Below are positions 26,517-35,242 of a stretch of 64,000 nt of DNA, piece by piece. Position 1 is the first letter of the stretch. Each line of letters starts with the position of its first letter. Origin of the DNA: Chthonomonas sp. UBA2017 (GTDB lineage Bacteria; Armatimonadota; Fimbriimonadia; Fimbriimonadales; Fimbriimonadaceae); the NCBI GenBank assembly GCA_002335425.1, contig DDCB01000044.1:18520-82519 (forward strand), read 5' to 3'. The notes beneath the pieces are model-generated. The model was not told where the DNA came from. It was given only the letters and a program-made list of their open reading frames with translations, and made no database searches. Both the position numbers and the translations under genes were made by a program.

Positions 26517-26779
26517 GGCCATCGTCGCTGGGTCTCTTGGATCACCGCCTCAATCCAAGGGCCCCAGCGACCGGCAGCGACTTTGAACCACATCCTTCGA
26601 GCCTTTGGGTCCCACGTCAACTCCAAGGTTCCTTTCTGGCCCGGCCAGCCAAAATGCCAGTGCCGGGCGCCCGGAAATCGGGCCAAAGTCGTCTCGGAAC
26701 GGACCTGTGCCCCGGTCGACTCGATCATCGCCACGACCTCGGTGGGGTCTTCGATCCACGTCAGTCCCCACTCGTCCAT
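26510..26779 (-). CDS. Small hypothetical protein
   Basis: 89 residues, rich in Trp (eight). It starts MDEWGLTWIEDPTEVVAMIE and ends VIQETQRRWPQ. No signal peptide, membrane segment or recognised motif. It sits immediately upstream of ogt's stop on the same strand (6 bp apart in the operon direction ogt to this gene), so it is probably the last gene of the gpsA-tatD-ogt operon. Its end overlaps the M61 stop. Convincing as a gene mainly because of operon spacing and protein-like composition. Confidence 0.65.
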   Translation of the reverse strand: MDEWGLTWIEDPTEVVAMIESTGAQVRSETTLARFPGARHWHFGWPGQKGTLELTWDPKARRMWFKVAAGRWGPWIEAVIQETQRRWPQ

Positions 26780-26785
26780 CGTCCC

Positions 26786-27292
26786 TCAGTCGGCCAGGCC
26801 CAAGGCAAGCTGGGCGGATTCGAGCTCCAAGAGAGCTCGCTTCATCGTGAGGCCACCTCGATATCCCGTCACCTCACCTGCCGCTCCCAGGACCCGATGG
26901 CAAGGAACCAAGATCAAGAGTGGGTTTTCCCCGACGGCCTTGCCCACCGCCCGGCTCGCCGAGGGTTGACCCAGCGCTCGCGCGAGATCGCCGTACGAAG
27001 TTGTTTCTCCCCAAACCAGGTCCTGGAGCGAGCGCCAAACTCGGAGTTGCCAGTCCGTTCCCGCGAGGTAAATGGGTGTCCGAAAGTGGAACGGTTGGCC
27101 CGCAGCGTACTGCGCCAGCTCCTGGCTGAGCTGGTTCTGAAGGTCGCGCGACCAGTTCCATTCGTCCGGCGTCGAGGCGGCTGGCCGAAAATCAGGACTC
27201 CGGTCGATTGCGACTAACCGGCCCGATTCAGCCCAGACGCCCAGCTCGCCCCAAGGAGACATTTCGCGCCACATCGCTCGTTCCACATTCAT
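26786..27292 (-). CDS. ogt: Methylated-DNA--protein-cysteine methyltransferase
   Basis: 168 residues from an ATG at 27292 that overlaps the tatD stop (ATGA). It repairs O6-alkylguanine by transferring the alkyl group to its own Cys. The active-site motif is PCHRV with Cys131; helix-turn-helix residues lie in TTSYGDLARALGQPSASRAVGKAVGENP (in part), including the Arg finger, and GYRGGLTMKRALLELE follows. Normal length for Ogt. Confidence 0.94.
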   Translation of the reverse strand: MNVERAMWREMSPWGELGVWAESGRLVAIDRSPDFRPAASTPDEWNWSRDLQNQLSQELAQYAAGQPFHFRTPIYLAGTDWQLRVWRSLQDLVWGETTSYGDLARALGQPSASRAVGKAVGENPLLILVPCHRVLGAAGEVTGYRGGLTMKRALLELESAQLALGLAD

Positions 27293-28092
27293 GAGTTGCT
27301 CTCCGGCAAATCCAGTTTGAGCCGAGGTCCGAAAAATCTTTGCGCATTGGCGGTCGTCATCTGCGCACATGCCTGGGCGTCAAGCCCCAAGGTGGCCGCG
27401 AGGCCGGCATTCACGAGCGGCAAGAGGGCGGGCTCGTTCGGTTTGCCCCGGAATGGATGGGGAGAAAGGTAGGGAGCATCGGTCTCGAGGACGAGCCGGT
27501 CATGCGGGAGAGTTCGGACGATCTCGCGCAAGACCTCAGCATTCTTGTAAGTTATCGGGCCATCGATGCCAAAATATGCGCCGAGTTCTTGGGCTCTTTG
27601 TGCGTCGGAGAGACTGCCGGAAAAACAGTGAAGGAGCGGTTCTTTCCAGTCTCGCTTCTCAAGAAGATCGAGCAGATCGGAGTATGCTTCACGGCAATGA
27701 AAGACTGTCCTCATTTGATGCTTCTGAGCCAGGTCTAACTGCTCATTGAGGGCTCGAAATTGTTGCTCCCGAGTTGCGTATTCCCAATGGTAATCCAGGC
27801 CGATTTCTCCGATGGCTAAGACTTTTTGGCTTTGCATCAATTCCTGAAGCACTATGATGGATTGATCCGACCAAGTTTGCGCATGATTCGGATGCCATCC
27901 GACGGTGCAGTAGAGCCCCGAATAAGCTTCAGAAAGCTCCACGGCTTTTCGAGAAGAGTCTTCATCGATTCCGATGACAATGCAGGCGGCAATTCCGGCA
28001 TCATGAGCCCGCTTGAGAGCCTGAGAAACGTCGGGGAAGGCCTCTGAATCGTTCAGGTGGCAGTGGGTTTCGATCAGTTGCCCGTTAGTCAA
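27289..28092 (-). CDS. tatD: TatD family metal-dependent hydrolase (3'-5' DNase)
   Basis: About 267 residues. Metal ligands of the amidohydrolase fold: LIETHCHLND, the Glu in AIGEIGLDYH, VFHCREAY, LLHCFSGSL and LETDAPYLSPHPFRGKPNEP. Start: TTG at 28092 overlaps the gpsA stop by 8 bp and gives the family's usual N-terminus (MTNGQLIETHCH); an ATG at 28134 would add 14 residues inside gpsA. It is in an operon with gpsA upstream and ogt downstream. Confidence 0.92.
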   Translation of the reverse strand: MTNGQLIETHCHLNDSEAFPDVSQALKRAHDAGIAACIVIGIDEDSSRKAVELSEAYSGLYCTVGWHPNHAQTWSDQSIIVLQELMQSQKVLAIGEIGLDYHWEYATREQQFRALNEQLDLAQKHQMRTVFHCREAYSDLLDLLEKRDWKEPLLHCFSGSLSDAQRAQELGAYFGIDGPITYKNAEVLREIVRTLPHDRLVLETDAPYLSPHPFRGKPNEPALLPLVNAGLAATLGLDAQACAQMTTANAQRFFGPRLKLDLPESNS

Positions 28093-29065
28093 GATATCCG
28101 TCGCTCCGCGGTTGTTGTTCCATGAGCCTTTCAACGGCTCGAAGAGGACTCATCTGACCTCGAATCACGCTCTCTACTAGCAAGTGAATGGGCGCATGAA
28201 TTTGGTTTTTCCGTAAAATTCTTGCGACGGACTCGGACGTCGATACCCCTTCGGCAACTTGTCCCAAGTCGTGAAGAATGTCATGGAGACTTTGGCCTTG
28301 TCCCAAACCGTATCCGACTCGATAATTTCGGCTGAGTTTGCTGGATGCGGTCGCAAAGAGATCGCCAACTCCGGCAATGCCGTAAAAGGTCTCTCGTTGG
28401 GCGCCAAAGTGTTGCCCGATCAAGGTCATCTCATGGAGGCCCCGCGCTAACAAAGCGCCTTTGGTGTTATCGCCAAATCCAAGTCCGTCGCTCATGCCGG
28501 CGGCGATTGCGAGCACGTTCTTCAGGGCCCCCGCGACTTCGATGCCGATGACATCAGTGCCCCAAAAAAGGCGAAAGGACCGGCAATGGAAAGGACGAGA
28601 CCACTGCTCGGCAAGCTCTCGCTGAGCGAAGGCGATGACGGCGGCGGTGGGGACGCCGCGAGCCAACTCCATCGCCAAGTTAGGGCCGCTCAAAACGCCG
28701 ACCGTCGCGTCCGGTCGCTCGGACTGAATCACGTCGCTCAAGATCTGGTCTGAGTGTGCCTCTAGGCCTTTGCTGGCCAAAAGGATCGTGCTCGGCCCGG
28801 CGGGGAGCTTCTGGACAACCGAGCGAACTGCGTGGCTCGGCACCGCAACGACCCACACGTCGACGCCCGACGGTAAGGCCTCGAAAGTCGCAAAGCCGAC
28901 CTCCTTGGGCAAGAGGAAGCCGGGTAGAAACCGCATGTTCTCGCGTCTGCTCTCCAGCTCGGCCACGTGCTCTGGGTCATGGCCCACGATGTGAACCGAG
29001 ACTCCATTTCGAGCGAGGATCAAGGTCAAAGCTGTTCCCCAACTCCCCGCACCCAAGACCGCCAT
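28085..29065 (-). CDS. gpsA: Glycerol-3-phosphate dehydrogenase [NAD(P)+]
   Basis: 326 residues from the ATG at 29065. The enzyme makes sn-glycerol 3-phosphate for phospholipids. The Rossmann motif AVLGAGSWGTAL is at the N-terminus; catalytic blocks VSHAVRSVVQKL-type (VPSHAVRS), LASKGLE, LSGPNLAMELARGVPTA, EVAGALKNVLAIAAGMSDGLGFGDNTKGALLARGLHEM (in parts) and GVGDLFATASSKLSRN are all there. ATGs at 29071 and 29092 are alternatives; the reading frame stays open well upstream but into the divergent gene. Confidence 0.95.
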   Translation of the reverse strand: MAVLGAGSWGTALTLILARNGVSVHIVGHDPEHVAELESRRENMRFLPGFLLPKEVGFATFEALPSGVDVWVVAVPSHAVRSVVQKLPAGPSTILLASKGLEAHSDQILSDVIQSERPDATVGVLSGPNLAMELARGVPTAAVIAFAQRELAEQWSRPFHCRSFRLFWGTDVIGIEVAGALKNVLAIAAGMSDGLGFGDNTKGALLARGLHEMTLIGQHFGAQRETFYGIAGVGDLFATASSKLSRNYRVGYGLGQGQSLHDILHDLGQVAEGVSTSESVARILRKNQIHAPIHLLVESVIRGQMSPLRAVERLMEQQPRSDGYLD

Positions 29066-29099
29066 TGTCATCTCGCCTGGGAGTTTAGCCATAATCGGC

Positions 29100-30200
29100 G
29101 TGGTCGTGGATAGTCCATCGTTGGGATTGCTGGTCGGATCGGCGCTCGTTTCTGTCTTTTTGTGCGGACTCGTCATTCGATGGGGCCGCGCCCGAGGCTG
29201 GGTCAGCATGCCCCGTGCGGATCGATTTGGCGAGCGTTCGGTCGCCCTGATGGGCGGGCTCGGTTTTTTGGGAGCCTTTTTGCTCGCCATGCTGTATTGG
29301 GCGAGTCCGATTTCCGAGGGTCAGCCTGCGGTCTTGCGAACGGTCCTCGGGACGTTGATCGGGATGACGGCGATCTTGGTTGGCTTGGGTTTTCTCGATG
29401 ATCGCGGAGGAGTCGATCCGACGACTAAGCTCTCGGTCCAAGCCTTTTGCGCCGTTGCTTCGCTCATGGTCCTGTATGAGACGATGCTGCGATCCTCAGG
29501 AGGGGCGGCTCAGGTCCTCTTGTTGGGGCTTGGGGGCTTGTTCGTCGTTGGACTGAGTAACTCGGTCAATATGCTCGACAACATGGACGGCCTCGCTGCC
29601 GGAAGCGTTTGGGTCAGTTGCGTCGGGCTGAGTGCCTTGAGCTGGATGCTTGGGCATCCTCAGGTGGCTCTTGTTGCTGGGCTCCTGGGGGCGAGCTTGG
29701 TCGGATTCTTGGCTTTTAATGCTCCCTTCTTGCGCCCGGCCCGACTCTTCATGGGTGACTGTGGCAGCTTGCCGATGGGCTACCTACTGGGGATCGTCAT
29801 GGTGTGGCTGCTGGTGCTGGAACGAGACGCAGTCTGGCTTTGGTGCGCGTTGCCGCTGGCGGCGGCAGTCCCCTTGGGCGACACTGCGTTTGTCCTTTGG
29901 CGGCGCAAGGTCGAAGGACGCCCGTTGATGTTGGGCGGCCAAGACCATTTGTCGCACTGCCTGGTTCGGGCGGGATTCAGCCCCGGGCGGGTCTTCGCGC
30001 TCTTTCTTGGCGCGAGCCTTTGGACGGCGACGGGGTTGACGGTTGCGGGCATGGTCCGCAACTGGCCGTTGAGTTTGAGCTGGTCCGTCGCGACGGCAGT
30101 GGGGTGGGGGCTTGCGTGCCGCTGGTTGGCTCGCTACTCTTTGGGTTCAGCAACCGCCGCCGGGGCGAGCCCGCGCCCGTCCGGACGGTCCGCAAAATAA
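29100..30200 (+). CDS. Undecaprenyl-phosphate N-acetylglucosaminyl/hexosaminyl-1-phosphate transferase (WecA/MraY family)
   Basis: 366 residues, GTG start, about ten hydrophobic helices. Family catalytic features: GFLDDRGG (Asp-Asp), NSVNMLDNMDGLAAG, LFMGDCGSLPMGYLLG and the C-terminal HxxH in GGQDHLSHCLVRAG. It transfers a sugar 1-phosphate to undecaprenyl phosphate, the first step of a lipid-linked glycan (O-antigen, teichoic acid or exopolysaccharide type). The NMxDN block separates it from MraY. It lies divergent from gpsA with about 34 bp between starts. A hairpin follows its stop. Confidence 0.9.
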   Translation: MVVDSPSLGLLVGSALVSVFLCGLVIRWGRARGWVSMPRADRFGERSVALMGGLGFLGAFLLAMLYWASPISEGQPAVLRTVLGTLIGMTAILVGLGFLDDRGGVDPTTKLSVQAFCAVASLMVLYETMLRSSGGAAQVLLLGLGGLFVVGLSNSVNMLDNMDGLAAGSVWVSCVGLSALSWMLGHPQVALVAGLLGASLVGFLAFNAPFLRPARLFMGDCGSLPMGYLLGIVMVWLLVLERDAVWLWCALPLAAAVPLGDTAFVLWRRKVEGRPLMLGGQDHLSHCLVRAGFSPGRVFALFLGASLWTATGLTVAGMVRNWPLSLSWSVATAVGWGLACRWLARYSLGSATAAGASPRPSGRSAK

Positions 30201-30434
30201 AAAGGCCCGGCGATTTGAGCCGGACCTATGCGTTCTCCCCCGGTCTTCGGTTTGGGCGCAGTCGCCCTGCCGAGGATGTGGTCTATTCAATTGGAGATGA
30301 GACGGGTTCTTCTGCCACCCAGCAAGATCATTATACAGCATGTTTCATCATTTGCAACTGTTTTTTTGAAAATCTTTCAGCGGCCGAAAATTGACCGTTC
30401 ACCATCCAATGAGTTGGGCTAAACTCGGAGCAGC
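30201..30434 (+). other. Intergenic region with weak hairpin
   Basis: 234 bp. Directly after the stop there is a 9-bp hairpin with one mismatch (AGGCCCGGC...GCCGGACCT, about 30201-30225) that lacks a T-run, so at best a weak terminator. The remainder turns AT-rich toward 30330-30390. TAAACT at 30420-30425 lies 9 nt before the esterase ATG and may be its -10 box. No reading frame with gene-like composition. Confidence 0.4.
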
Positions 30435-31226
30435 ATGATTGCCATTCGCGACCAGGTCTATAGCTTGAAAAGCGGAATTCCGCTCGTTTATGATTTTTTT
30501 CGGCCGAAGGTTGAAGAAGCAGTTCCGCTCGTCGCCCTGATCCATGGGGGCGGCTGGATCAGCGGGGACAAGACCCATCTTCGGGATGAAGCGATCTGGT
30601 TGGCTTCGAACGGCTTTGCCGCAGCCTGTATGGACTATCGGTTGGCTCCGCTGCACCCCTATCCGGCGGCCGTCCAAGATTGCCAAGACTTCATCTCGTA
30701 CGTTCGGGAGAACGCTCAGGAACTCGGCATCGACCCCAAGCGGATTGCGACGATGGGCAGCAGTGCGGGGGGCCATCTCGCGGCGATGACCGGGCTCTTG
30801 GACCACCACCTGGGCGGCGGGGCGGATCGTGCCCCGTGCAAAGTCAATGTGGTGATCGACCTGTGTGGCTTGACCGATCTCACCCAGCCCCGAGAGCAGC
30901 ATTTCCCAGTTGCGTGGTCGTTCATCGAAGAGTTTATGTCGTCGCCGTATGAGGGCCATGAGGCTCAATGGCGAGAGGCGAGCCCGATTCACCATGTCTC
31001 GGCGAGTGACGCAACATTTCTGATCTTCCATGGCGAAGCCGACGAGGTCGTCCCCATTTCTCAAAGTGAGCGGCTGCATGAGGCGCTGCGAAAGGTTGGG
31101 GTGAGCAGCGAGTTCATTCGGCTCCCCGGCGAAGGACACGGATTTTCGGAAGCGGGCTGGGCCATCGTTCGCGAGCGATATGTACCGTTTTTGAAAGAGA
31201 AATTTGAACTCAAGGTGGGGGCCTGA
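30435..31226 (+). CDS. Alpha/beta hydrolase, esterase/lipase of the BD-FAE/HSL-like type
   Basis: 263 residues, cytoplasmic. Seen: oxyanion motif HGGGW, MDYRLAPLHPYPAAVQD, the nucleophile elbow GSSAGG, the acid in FHGEADEVVP and the catalytic His in GEGHGF. Cys-Tyr substitutions are not seen in the triad, so it should be active on an ester of unknown identity. Start ATG 30435 with CGGAG 5 nt upstream. The next gene (threonine aldolase) begins 1 bp after its stop, so the two form an operon. Confidence 0.9.
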   Translation: MIAIRDQVYSLKSGIPLVYDFFRPKVEEAVPLVALIHGGGWISGDKTHLRDEAIWLASNGFAAACMDYRLAPLHPYPAAVQDCQDFISYVRENAQELGIDPKRIATMGSSAGGHLAAMTGLLDHHLGGGADRAPCKVNVVIDLCGLTDLTQPREQHFPVAWSFIEEFMSSPYEGHEAQWREASPIHHVSASDATFLIFHGEADEVVPISQSERLHEALRKVGVSSEFIRLPGEGHGFSEAGWAIVRERYVPFLKEKFELKVGA

Positions 31227-31227
31227 G

Positions 31228-32262
31228 GTGTCGAGAAAGGTCGATCTCCGGAGCGACACGGTCACACAGCCGACGCCGGAAATGTTCGAGGCCATGGCCC
31301 GGGCTCCGCTCGGAGACGATGTGCTGGGGGACGATCCGACGGTTCATGAATTGGAAAGCGAGGCGGCCGCTCGAACTGGTCATGAAGCCGCGGTCTTTGT
31401 CCCGAGCGGGTCGATGGGGAACCAGATTGCGCTGGCCGTCCATTGCCGACCGGGCGACTCGATCTTGTTCGAGGAAGAAGCCCATGTGATGTTCTATGAG
31501 GCCGGGGCGCCGGCGGTGATCGCACAAGCGATAACCCGCCAAGTGCCGAGCTCCGAGGGGATCATGGATGTCGCCGAGATCGAAAAGCGAATCCTCAAGC
31601 GAAGCCTGCATACCCCGGGTACAGCCGTTCTGGCCGTCGAAAATACGCACAACCGCAAAGGTGGCGCCGTGACCCCGGTTGAGCGGATGAGAGAGTTCCG
31701 AACGCTCTGCGACCAGTATGGGCTCAAGTTTCATCTCGATGGGGCGCGGGTGTTTAATGCCGCGACTGCCTTGGGTGTTGATGTTCGCGAGCTGACGTCG
31801 CAGGTGGATTCGGTCAGTTTTTGCTTGAGTAAAGGGCTGGGCTCGCCGGTCGGATCGGTTCTGTGCGGATCGAGTGAGTTGATCGAGGCCGCTCGCTTTT
31901 GGCGAAAAAGGCTGGGCGGTGGGATGCGCCAAGCAGGTCTGCTGGCCGCTTGCGGGCTCGTGAGCTTGCGGAAGATGGTGCCCCGGCTCGCCGAGGACCA
32001 TCGCCGGGCGGCTGAATTGGCCCAAGCAGTGGAGTCTGTGGACGGGCTCGCGATGGCTTATCCTTGCCCGACCAACATCTTGATCATCGAAACCGAAGCT
32101 CCGGCAACGAAATGGGTCGAGACTCTCCAGGAACGAGGGATCTTGTGCATGGCTTTTGGACCGAATCGACTCCGAATGGTCGTCCACCACCAAGTCGACG
32201 ATGCTGGCATTGCCCGAACCATCGAGGCACTGCGCGCCGGACTCGGATCTCCGGCTAGCTGA
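31228..32262 (+). CDS. ltaE: Low-specificity L-threonine aldolase
   Basis: 344 residues. The PLP enzyme cleaves threonine/allo-threonine to glycine and acetaldehyde. Starts at GTG 31228 (MSRKVDLRSDTVTQPT), preceded by GGTGGGGG. Motifs: DVLGDDPTVHELE, the ENTHNRKGG segment, HLDGARVFNAA and the PLP Lys in FCLSKGLGSPVGSV. It makes glycine independent of GlyA, which is also encoded in this window. Its last 8 bp overlap pstA on the other strand. Confidence 0.94.
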   Translation: MSRKVDLRSDTVTQPTPEMFEAMARAPLGDDVLGDDPTVHELESEAAARTGHEAAVFVPSGSMGNQIALAVHCRPGDSILFEEEAHVMFYEAGAPAVIAQAITRQVPSSEGIMDVAEIEKRILKRSLHTPGTAVLAVENTHNRKGGAVTPVERMREFRTLCDQYGLKFHLDGARVFNAATALGVDVRELTSQVDSVSFCLSKGLGSPVGSVLCGSSELIEAARFWRKRLGGGMRQAGLLAACGLVSLRKMVPRLAEDHRRAAELAQAVESVDGLAMAYPCPTNILIIETEAPATKWVETLQERGILCMAFGPNRLRMVVHHQVDDAGIARTIEALRAGLGSPAS

Positions 32263-33166
32263 GGCGTGGCCGAGTCTTGGCGGCGATGGCGCTGATCGTG
32301 AGATTGACGAACGCGATCCAGAGGACCAAGAACAGGGCTCCGGTCACCGCGAGCTGCTGACTTGAGTCGAAGGGCTGGTTTGCATTCAGGTAGATCGAAA
32401 GCGGGAGCGCCGCCATCGACTTGGTGACGTCGGTTTGGAGCGTGCTTTGGCCGACGGCGGTGAGCAAGAGCGGCGCGGTTTCGCCGCCGACCCGAGCGAC
32501 CGCGAGAACGATCCCCGTGAGAATGGCACTCCGAGCGGCCGGAAGCACCACCTTGATCACCGTCTGAGTTTGAGAACTGCCGAGCCCATAACTGGCCTCG
32601 CGCATCGACTTGGGGACGAGCAGGATCGCTTCTTCGGTCACGCGGGTGATCACCGGGATCATCAAGATGGCGAGGGCGACGGCCCCGGCGATGGCCGAGA
32701 ACTGGTTATAGCGCATCACGATGAGCGTGTAGCCCAAAATGCCCGCGATGATCGAAGGGAGTCCGGTGAGCACCTCGGAAAGAAATCGGATCGTAGCGGC
32801 AAATTTGCCTTTGCCGACCTCGGCCAGATAGATTCCGGCCAACACGCCCACAGGGATTCCGATGCAACTAGCCATGCCGACGATGATGAGGGAGCCGATG
32901 ATGGCGTGGCGCATTCCACCGCCCGTCTGGCCGATCGGCTTCTGGTCTTGAGTGAAGAAGTCGAGACTGAGTCCGCCCCAGCCTTCCCGCACCAAATGTG
33001 TGATGAGGAGAACCAGGGGGATGAGCGCGAGCACCACGGCTGCGCCTCCGAGAACGAGGGTAGCCGCGTGGCGGGCTTTTCGGCGTTGGGCGAATGGCAG
33101 GAGGCCGATCACGACGTAATAGATCACGATCAAGATCGGGATGCCAAGGACAAAAGCGCGAAGCAT
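32255..33166 (-). CDS. pstA: Phosphate ABC transporter permease PstA
   Basis: 303 residues, six predicted membrane helices. Permease features: GMRHAIIGSLIIVGMASCIGIPVGVLAGIYLAEVG, the EAA loop region EAILLVPKSMREASYGLGSSQTQTVIKVVLPAARSAILTGIVLAVARVGGETAPLL (in parts), all typical for PstA. Third gene of pstS-pstC-pstA, 3 bp after pstC. No pstB or phoU follows: the gene ends against ltaE, so the ATPase must be encoded elsewhere. Confidence 0.94.
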   Translation of the reverse strand: MLRAFVLGIPILIVIYYVVIGLLPFAQRRKARHAATLVLGGAAVVLALIPLVLLITHLVREGWGGLSLDFFTQDQKPIGQTGGGMRHAIIGSLIIVGMASCIGIPVGVLAGIYLAEVGKGKFAATIRFLSEVLTGLPSIIAGILGYTLIVMRYNQFSAIAGAVALAILMIPVITRVTEEAILLVPKSMREASYGLGSSQTQTVIKVVLPAARSAILTGIVLAVARVGGETAPLLLTAVGQSTLQTDVTKSMAALPLSIYLNANQPFDSSQQLAVTGALFLVLWIAFVNLTISAIAAKTRPRLS

Positions 33167-33169
33167 CTG

Positions 33170-34132
33170 TTATTGCACCCCGCTTTTGCGGCGGACGCGC
33201 GCGACCAGCATCCGGGCGGCAAAGTTGAGCGCCAACGCCAGGATGAAGAGGATCAATCCGAGGCCGATCAGCGCTGATTTTTGGAGGGGACCGGCCTCGC
33301 CGAACTCGGTGGCGATATTGCTGGCGAGCGAGGCCGCCGGCTTAAAGAGATCGGATTCGATCGTCGCGCTGTTGCCGATGACCATGGCCACCGCCATCGT
33401 CTCGCCGAGGGCTCGGCCGAGTCCCAAGATAAGGGCTCCCAAAATTCCGCCGCTCGCATAGGGCAGCATGACCGTCTTGAGGGCTTCGGTGCGGTTGGCG
33501 CCAAGCGCCAGCGCTCCATCGCGCATGTTGCGGGGGACCACCAAAAGCACCTCTCGCGTGATGGCAGCCACGGTCGGGATGATCATGATCGCGAGGACGA
33601 TCCCCGCGGTGAGGAGCCCGGTGCCGGTCGATTTCTCGCCAAAGAGCCCGGTCCACCCGAAAACGGCATGGATTTCGGGGAAAACGCGCTCTCGTAAAAA
33701 CGGAATCAGCACCAAGATGCCCCAGAGCCCATAGATGATCGATGGGATCGCGGCGAGCAGATCGACGAGAAACCCGATCGGCTTGAGGAGCCATTTGGGA
33801 GCCAATTCGACGAGGAACGCGCTCAGCATCACGCCGATGCTGCCGCCGAGAACGAGCGCCAGGATGGAGCTGATCGTGGTTCCCCAGACGAACGGCAACG
33901 AGCCAAACAACTCTTCTCCGACGTTCCAACTGCTTCCGGTCAGGAATCCTAGTCCCTCTTTTTCAAGGGCTGGCAAACTGCCGGTGACCAGTTGATAGGC
34001 CGTGATGATGACAATCGCAAGAACCGCTCCGCCGGCCGCTGTCGTGAGCGAGCGAAAAATGCCGTCATCCCAACGAAATTTCGATTTCGTTGGGATGGTG
34101 CTCGGAGTCCGGTCTGCGGGGATGGTAGCCAA
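33170..34132 (-). CDS. pstC: Phosphate ABC transporter permease PstC
   Basis: 320 residues, six membrane helices after a ~25-residue polar N-terminus. Family blocks: LVDLLAAIPSIIYGLWGILVL, the EAA loop EVLLVVPRNMRDGALALGANRTEALKTVMLPYA and GALILGLGRALGETMAVAMVIGN. It pairs with PstA to form the channel for phosphate delivered by PstS. Odd feature: codons 12-23 form a perfect 14-bp inverted repeat (separate entry). The start lies 6 bp after the pstS stop. Confidence 0.94.
   Translation of the reverse strand: MATIPADRTPSTIPTKSKFRWDDGIFRSLTTAAGGAVLAIVIITAYQLVTGSLPALEKEGLGFLTGSSWNVGEELFGSLPFVWGTTISSILALVLGGSIGVMLSAFLVELAPKWLLKPIGFLVDLLAAIPSIIYGLWGILVLIPFLRERVFPEIHAVFGWTGLFGEKSTGTGLLTAGIVLAIMIIPTVAAITREVLLVVPRNMRDGALALGANRTEALKTVMLPYASGGILGALILGLGRALGETMAVAMVIGNSATIESDLFKPAASLASNIATEFGEAGPLQKSALIGLGLILFILALALNFAARMLVARVRRKSGVQ
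34066..34097. repeat. Perfect 14-bp inverted repeat with 4-nt loop inside the start of pstC
   Basis: Arms 34066-34079 (CATCCCAACGAAAT) and 34084-34097 are exact reverse complements around TTCG. In the pstC mRNA this makes a strong hairpin about 36 nt downstream of the start codon. It is coding (residues near TKSKFRWDD) and far stronger than neighbouring chance hairpins. Confidence 0.9.
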
Positions 34133-34138
34133 AGAGGG

Positions 34139-35242
34139 TTACTTTTTGGTCGCGACTTGGGCGAGTTGGGCTTTCACCTTTTCGACCACCGACGGGGGCA
34201 GTTTGGCGTAATCCAGCTCTTCGGCATAGGCTTGGGCCGGGCCGATCAAGAATTCGAACGCCTTCAGGACTTTGTCTCCCTGGGGCTTGGTGGCCAGGTC
34301 TTCGGGGATCAGACCGAACACATAGCTGGCGATCGGGTAGCTGGCGTCGCCCGGGGCATTGACGATGCTTTGGCGGAAATCTGCCGGCATCTGGGCCACC
34401 ATCGCGTCCGCGGCGGCCGTAGCACCAGCGGGCTCAGGGCCGACAAACTTTCCGGCTGCATTTTTCACCATGGCGGTGCTGAGACCGGACTGCTTGGCCC
34501 AACTCACTTCGAGATAGGCGATGGACCCGGGGGTTTTCTTGGCGTTGGTGGCGACGCCGTCGGATTTCGGCCACGCAGAGACTCCGGAAGGCCAGTTCAG
34601 CTTCTTGCTGGTGCCCATCTCGGACTTCCAGGTCGGATCGGTCTTGCTGAGAAAATCACTAAAGACATAGGTGGTGCCGCTTCCGTCGGCTCTTACTTGG
34701 ACGATGATCTTCGAATCTGGAAGAGTCTTGCCGGGGTTGAGGGCGGCGATCTTCGGATCGTTCCACTGAGTGATCTTGAGCCGGAAGATCTCGCTGAGGA
34801 CGGTCGGATCGAGCATGAGGCCCGACTCCATCCCGGGGACGTTGTAGACCACGGCGACATTCCCGAGAACCAGCGGCAAGTTCAAAATCTTGGTTTTTGC
34901 CGCGGCTTGCTCTTCGTCGCTCATCGGGGCATCGCTCGCGCCAAAGAGGGCAATCCCTTCGCTGACGTCTTGGATTCCAGTCGAACTCCCGCCGCCCGTG
35001 TAATTGATTTGGAAGCCTTCTTGCTTCTTGAATTCATCAAAAGCGCGGCTCAAAAAGAGCATGACGAAGGTGCTGCCGCGGGCGTCGATGGAGCCGGACA
35101 TCTCCTTGCCTCCGGTTGTCGGGGCCCCGGTGCCACTCCCGGTCTCCCCGGTCGAGGCCGAGTCCTTCGGTCCGCAACCTGCCAGTCCAAGAATGCCGAG
35201 GGTCAGCCCGGCTAAGACAATCCAAGAGGTCTTTTGCATCAT
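34139..35242 (-). CDS. pstS: Phosphate-binding lipoprotein PstS
   Basis: 367 residues. Lipoprotein signal with lipobox LAGC (Cys23), a Ser/Gly/Thr-rich spacer, then a substrate-binding domain. Phosphate-contacting stretches are recognisable: DARGSTFVMLFLSRAFDEF, YTGGGSSTGIQDVSEG, GASDAPMSDEE, and VRADGSGTTYVFSDFLSKTDP. It delivers phosphate to PstCA. The ATG at 35242 is directly followed by a second ATG (35239), either of which may be used. First gene of the pst operon; upstream 100 bp hold TATCCT at about 35302-35307 but I see no clear Pho box. Confidence 0.94.
   Translation of the reverse strand: MMQKTSWIVLAGLTLGILGLAGCGPKDSASTGETGSGTGAPTTGGKEMSGSIDARGSTFVMLFLSRAFDEFKKQEGFQINYTGGGSSTGIQDVSEGIALFGASDAPMSDEEQAAAKTKILNLPLVLGNVAVVYNVPGMESGLMLDPTVLSEIFRLKITQWNDPKIAALNPGKTLPDSKIIVQVRADGSGTTYVFSDFLSKTDPTWKSEMGTSKKLNWPSGVSAWPKSDGVATNAKKTPGSIAYLEVSWAKQSGLSTAMVKNAAGKFVGPEPAGATAAADAMVAQMPADFRQSIVNAPGDASYPIASYVFGLIPEDLATKPQGDKVLKAFEFLIGPAQAYAEELDYAKLPPSVVEKVKAQLAQVATKK

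Noticed and set aside
30201..30225. Terminator after the WecA-like gene
   Set aside because: The hairpin has a mismatch and no T-run, so I left it as a weak hairpin in the intergenic entry.
33992..35215. 407-codon plus-strand frame over pstC and pstS
   Set aside because: Antisense to conserved pst genes; composition is shadow-like.
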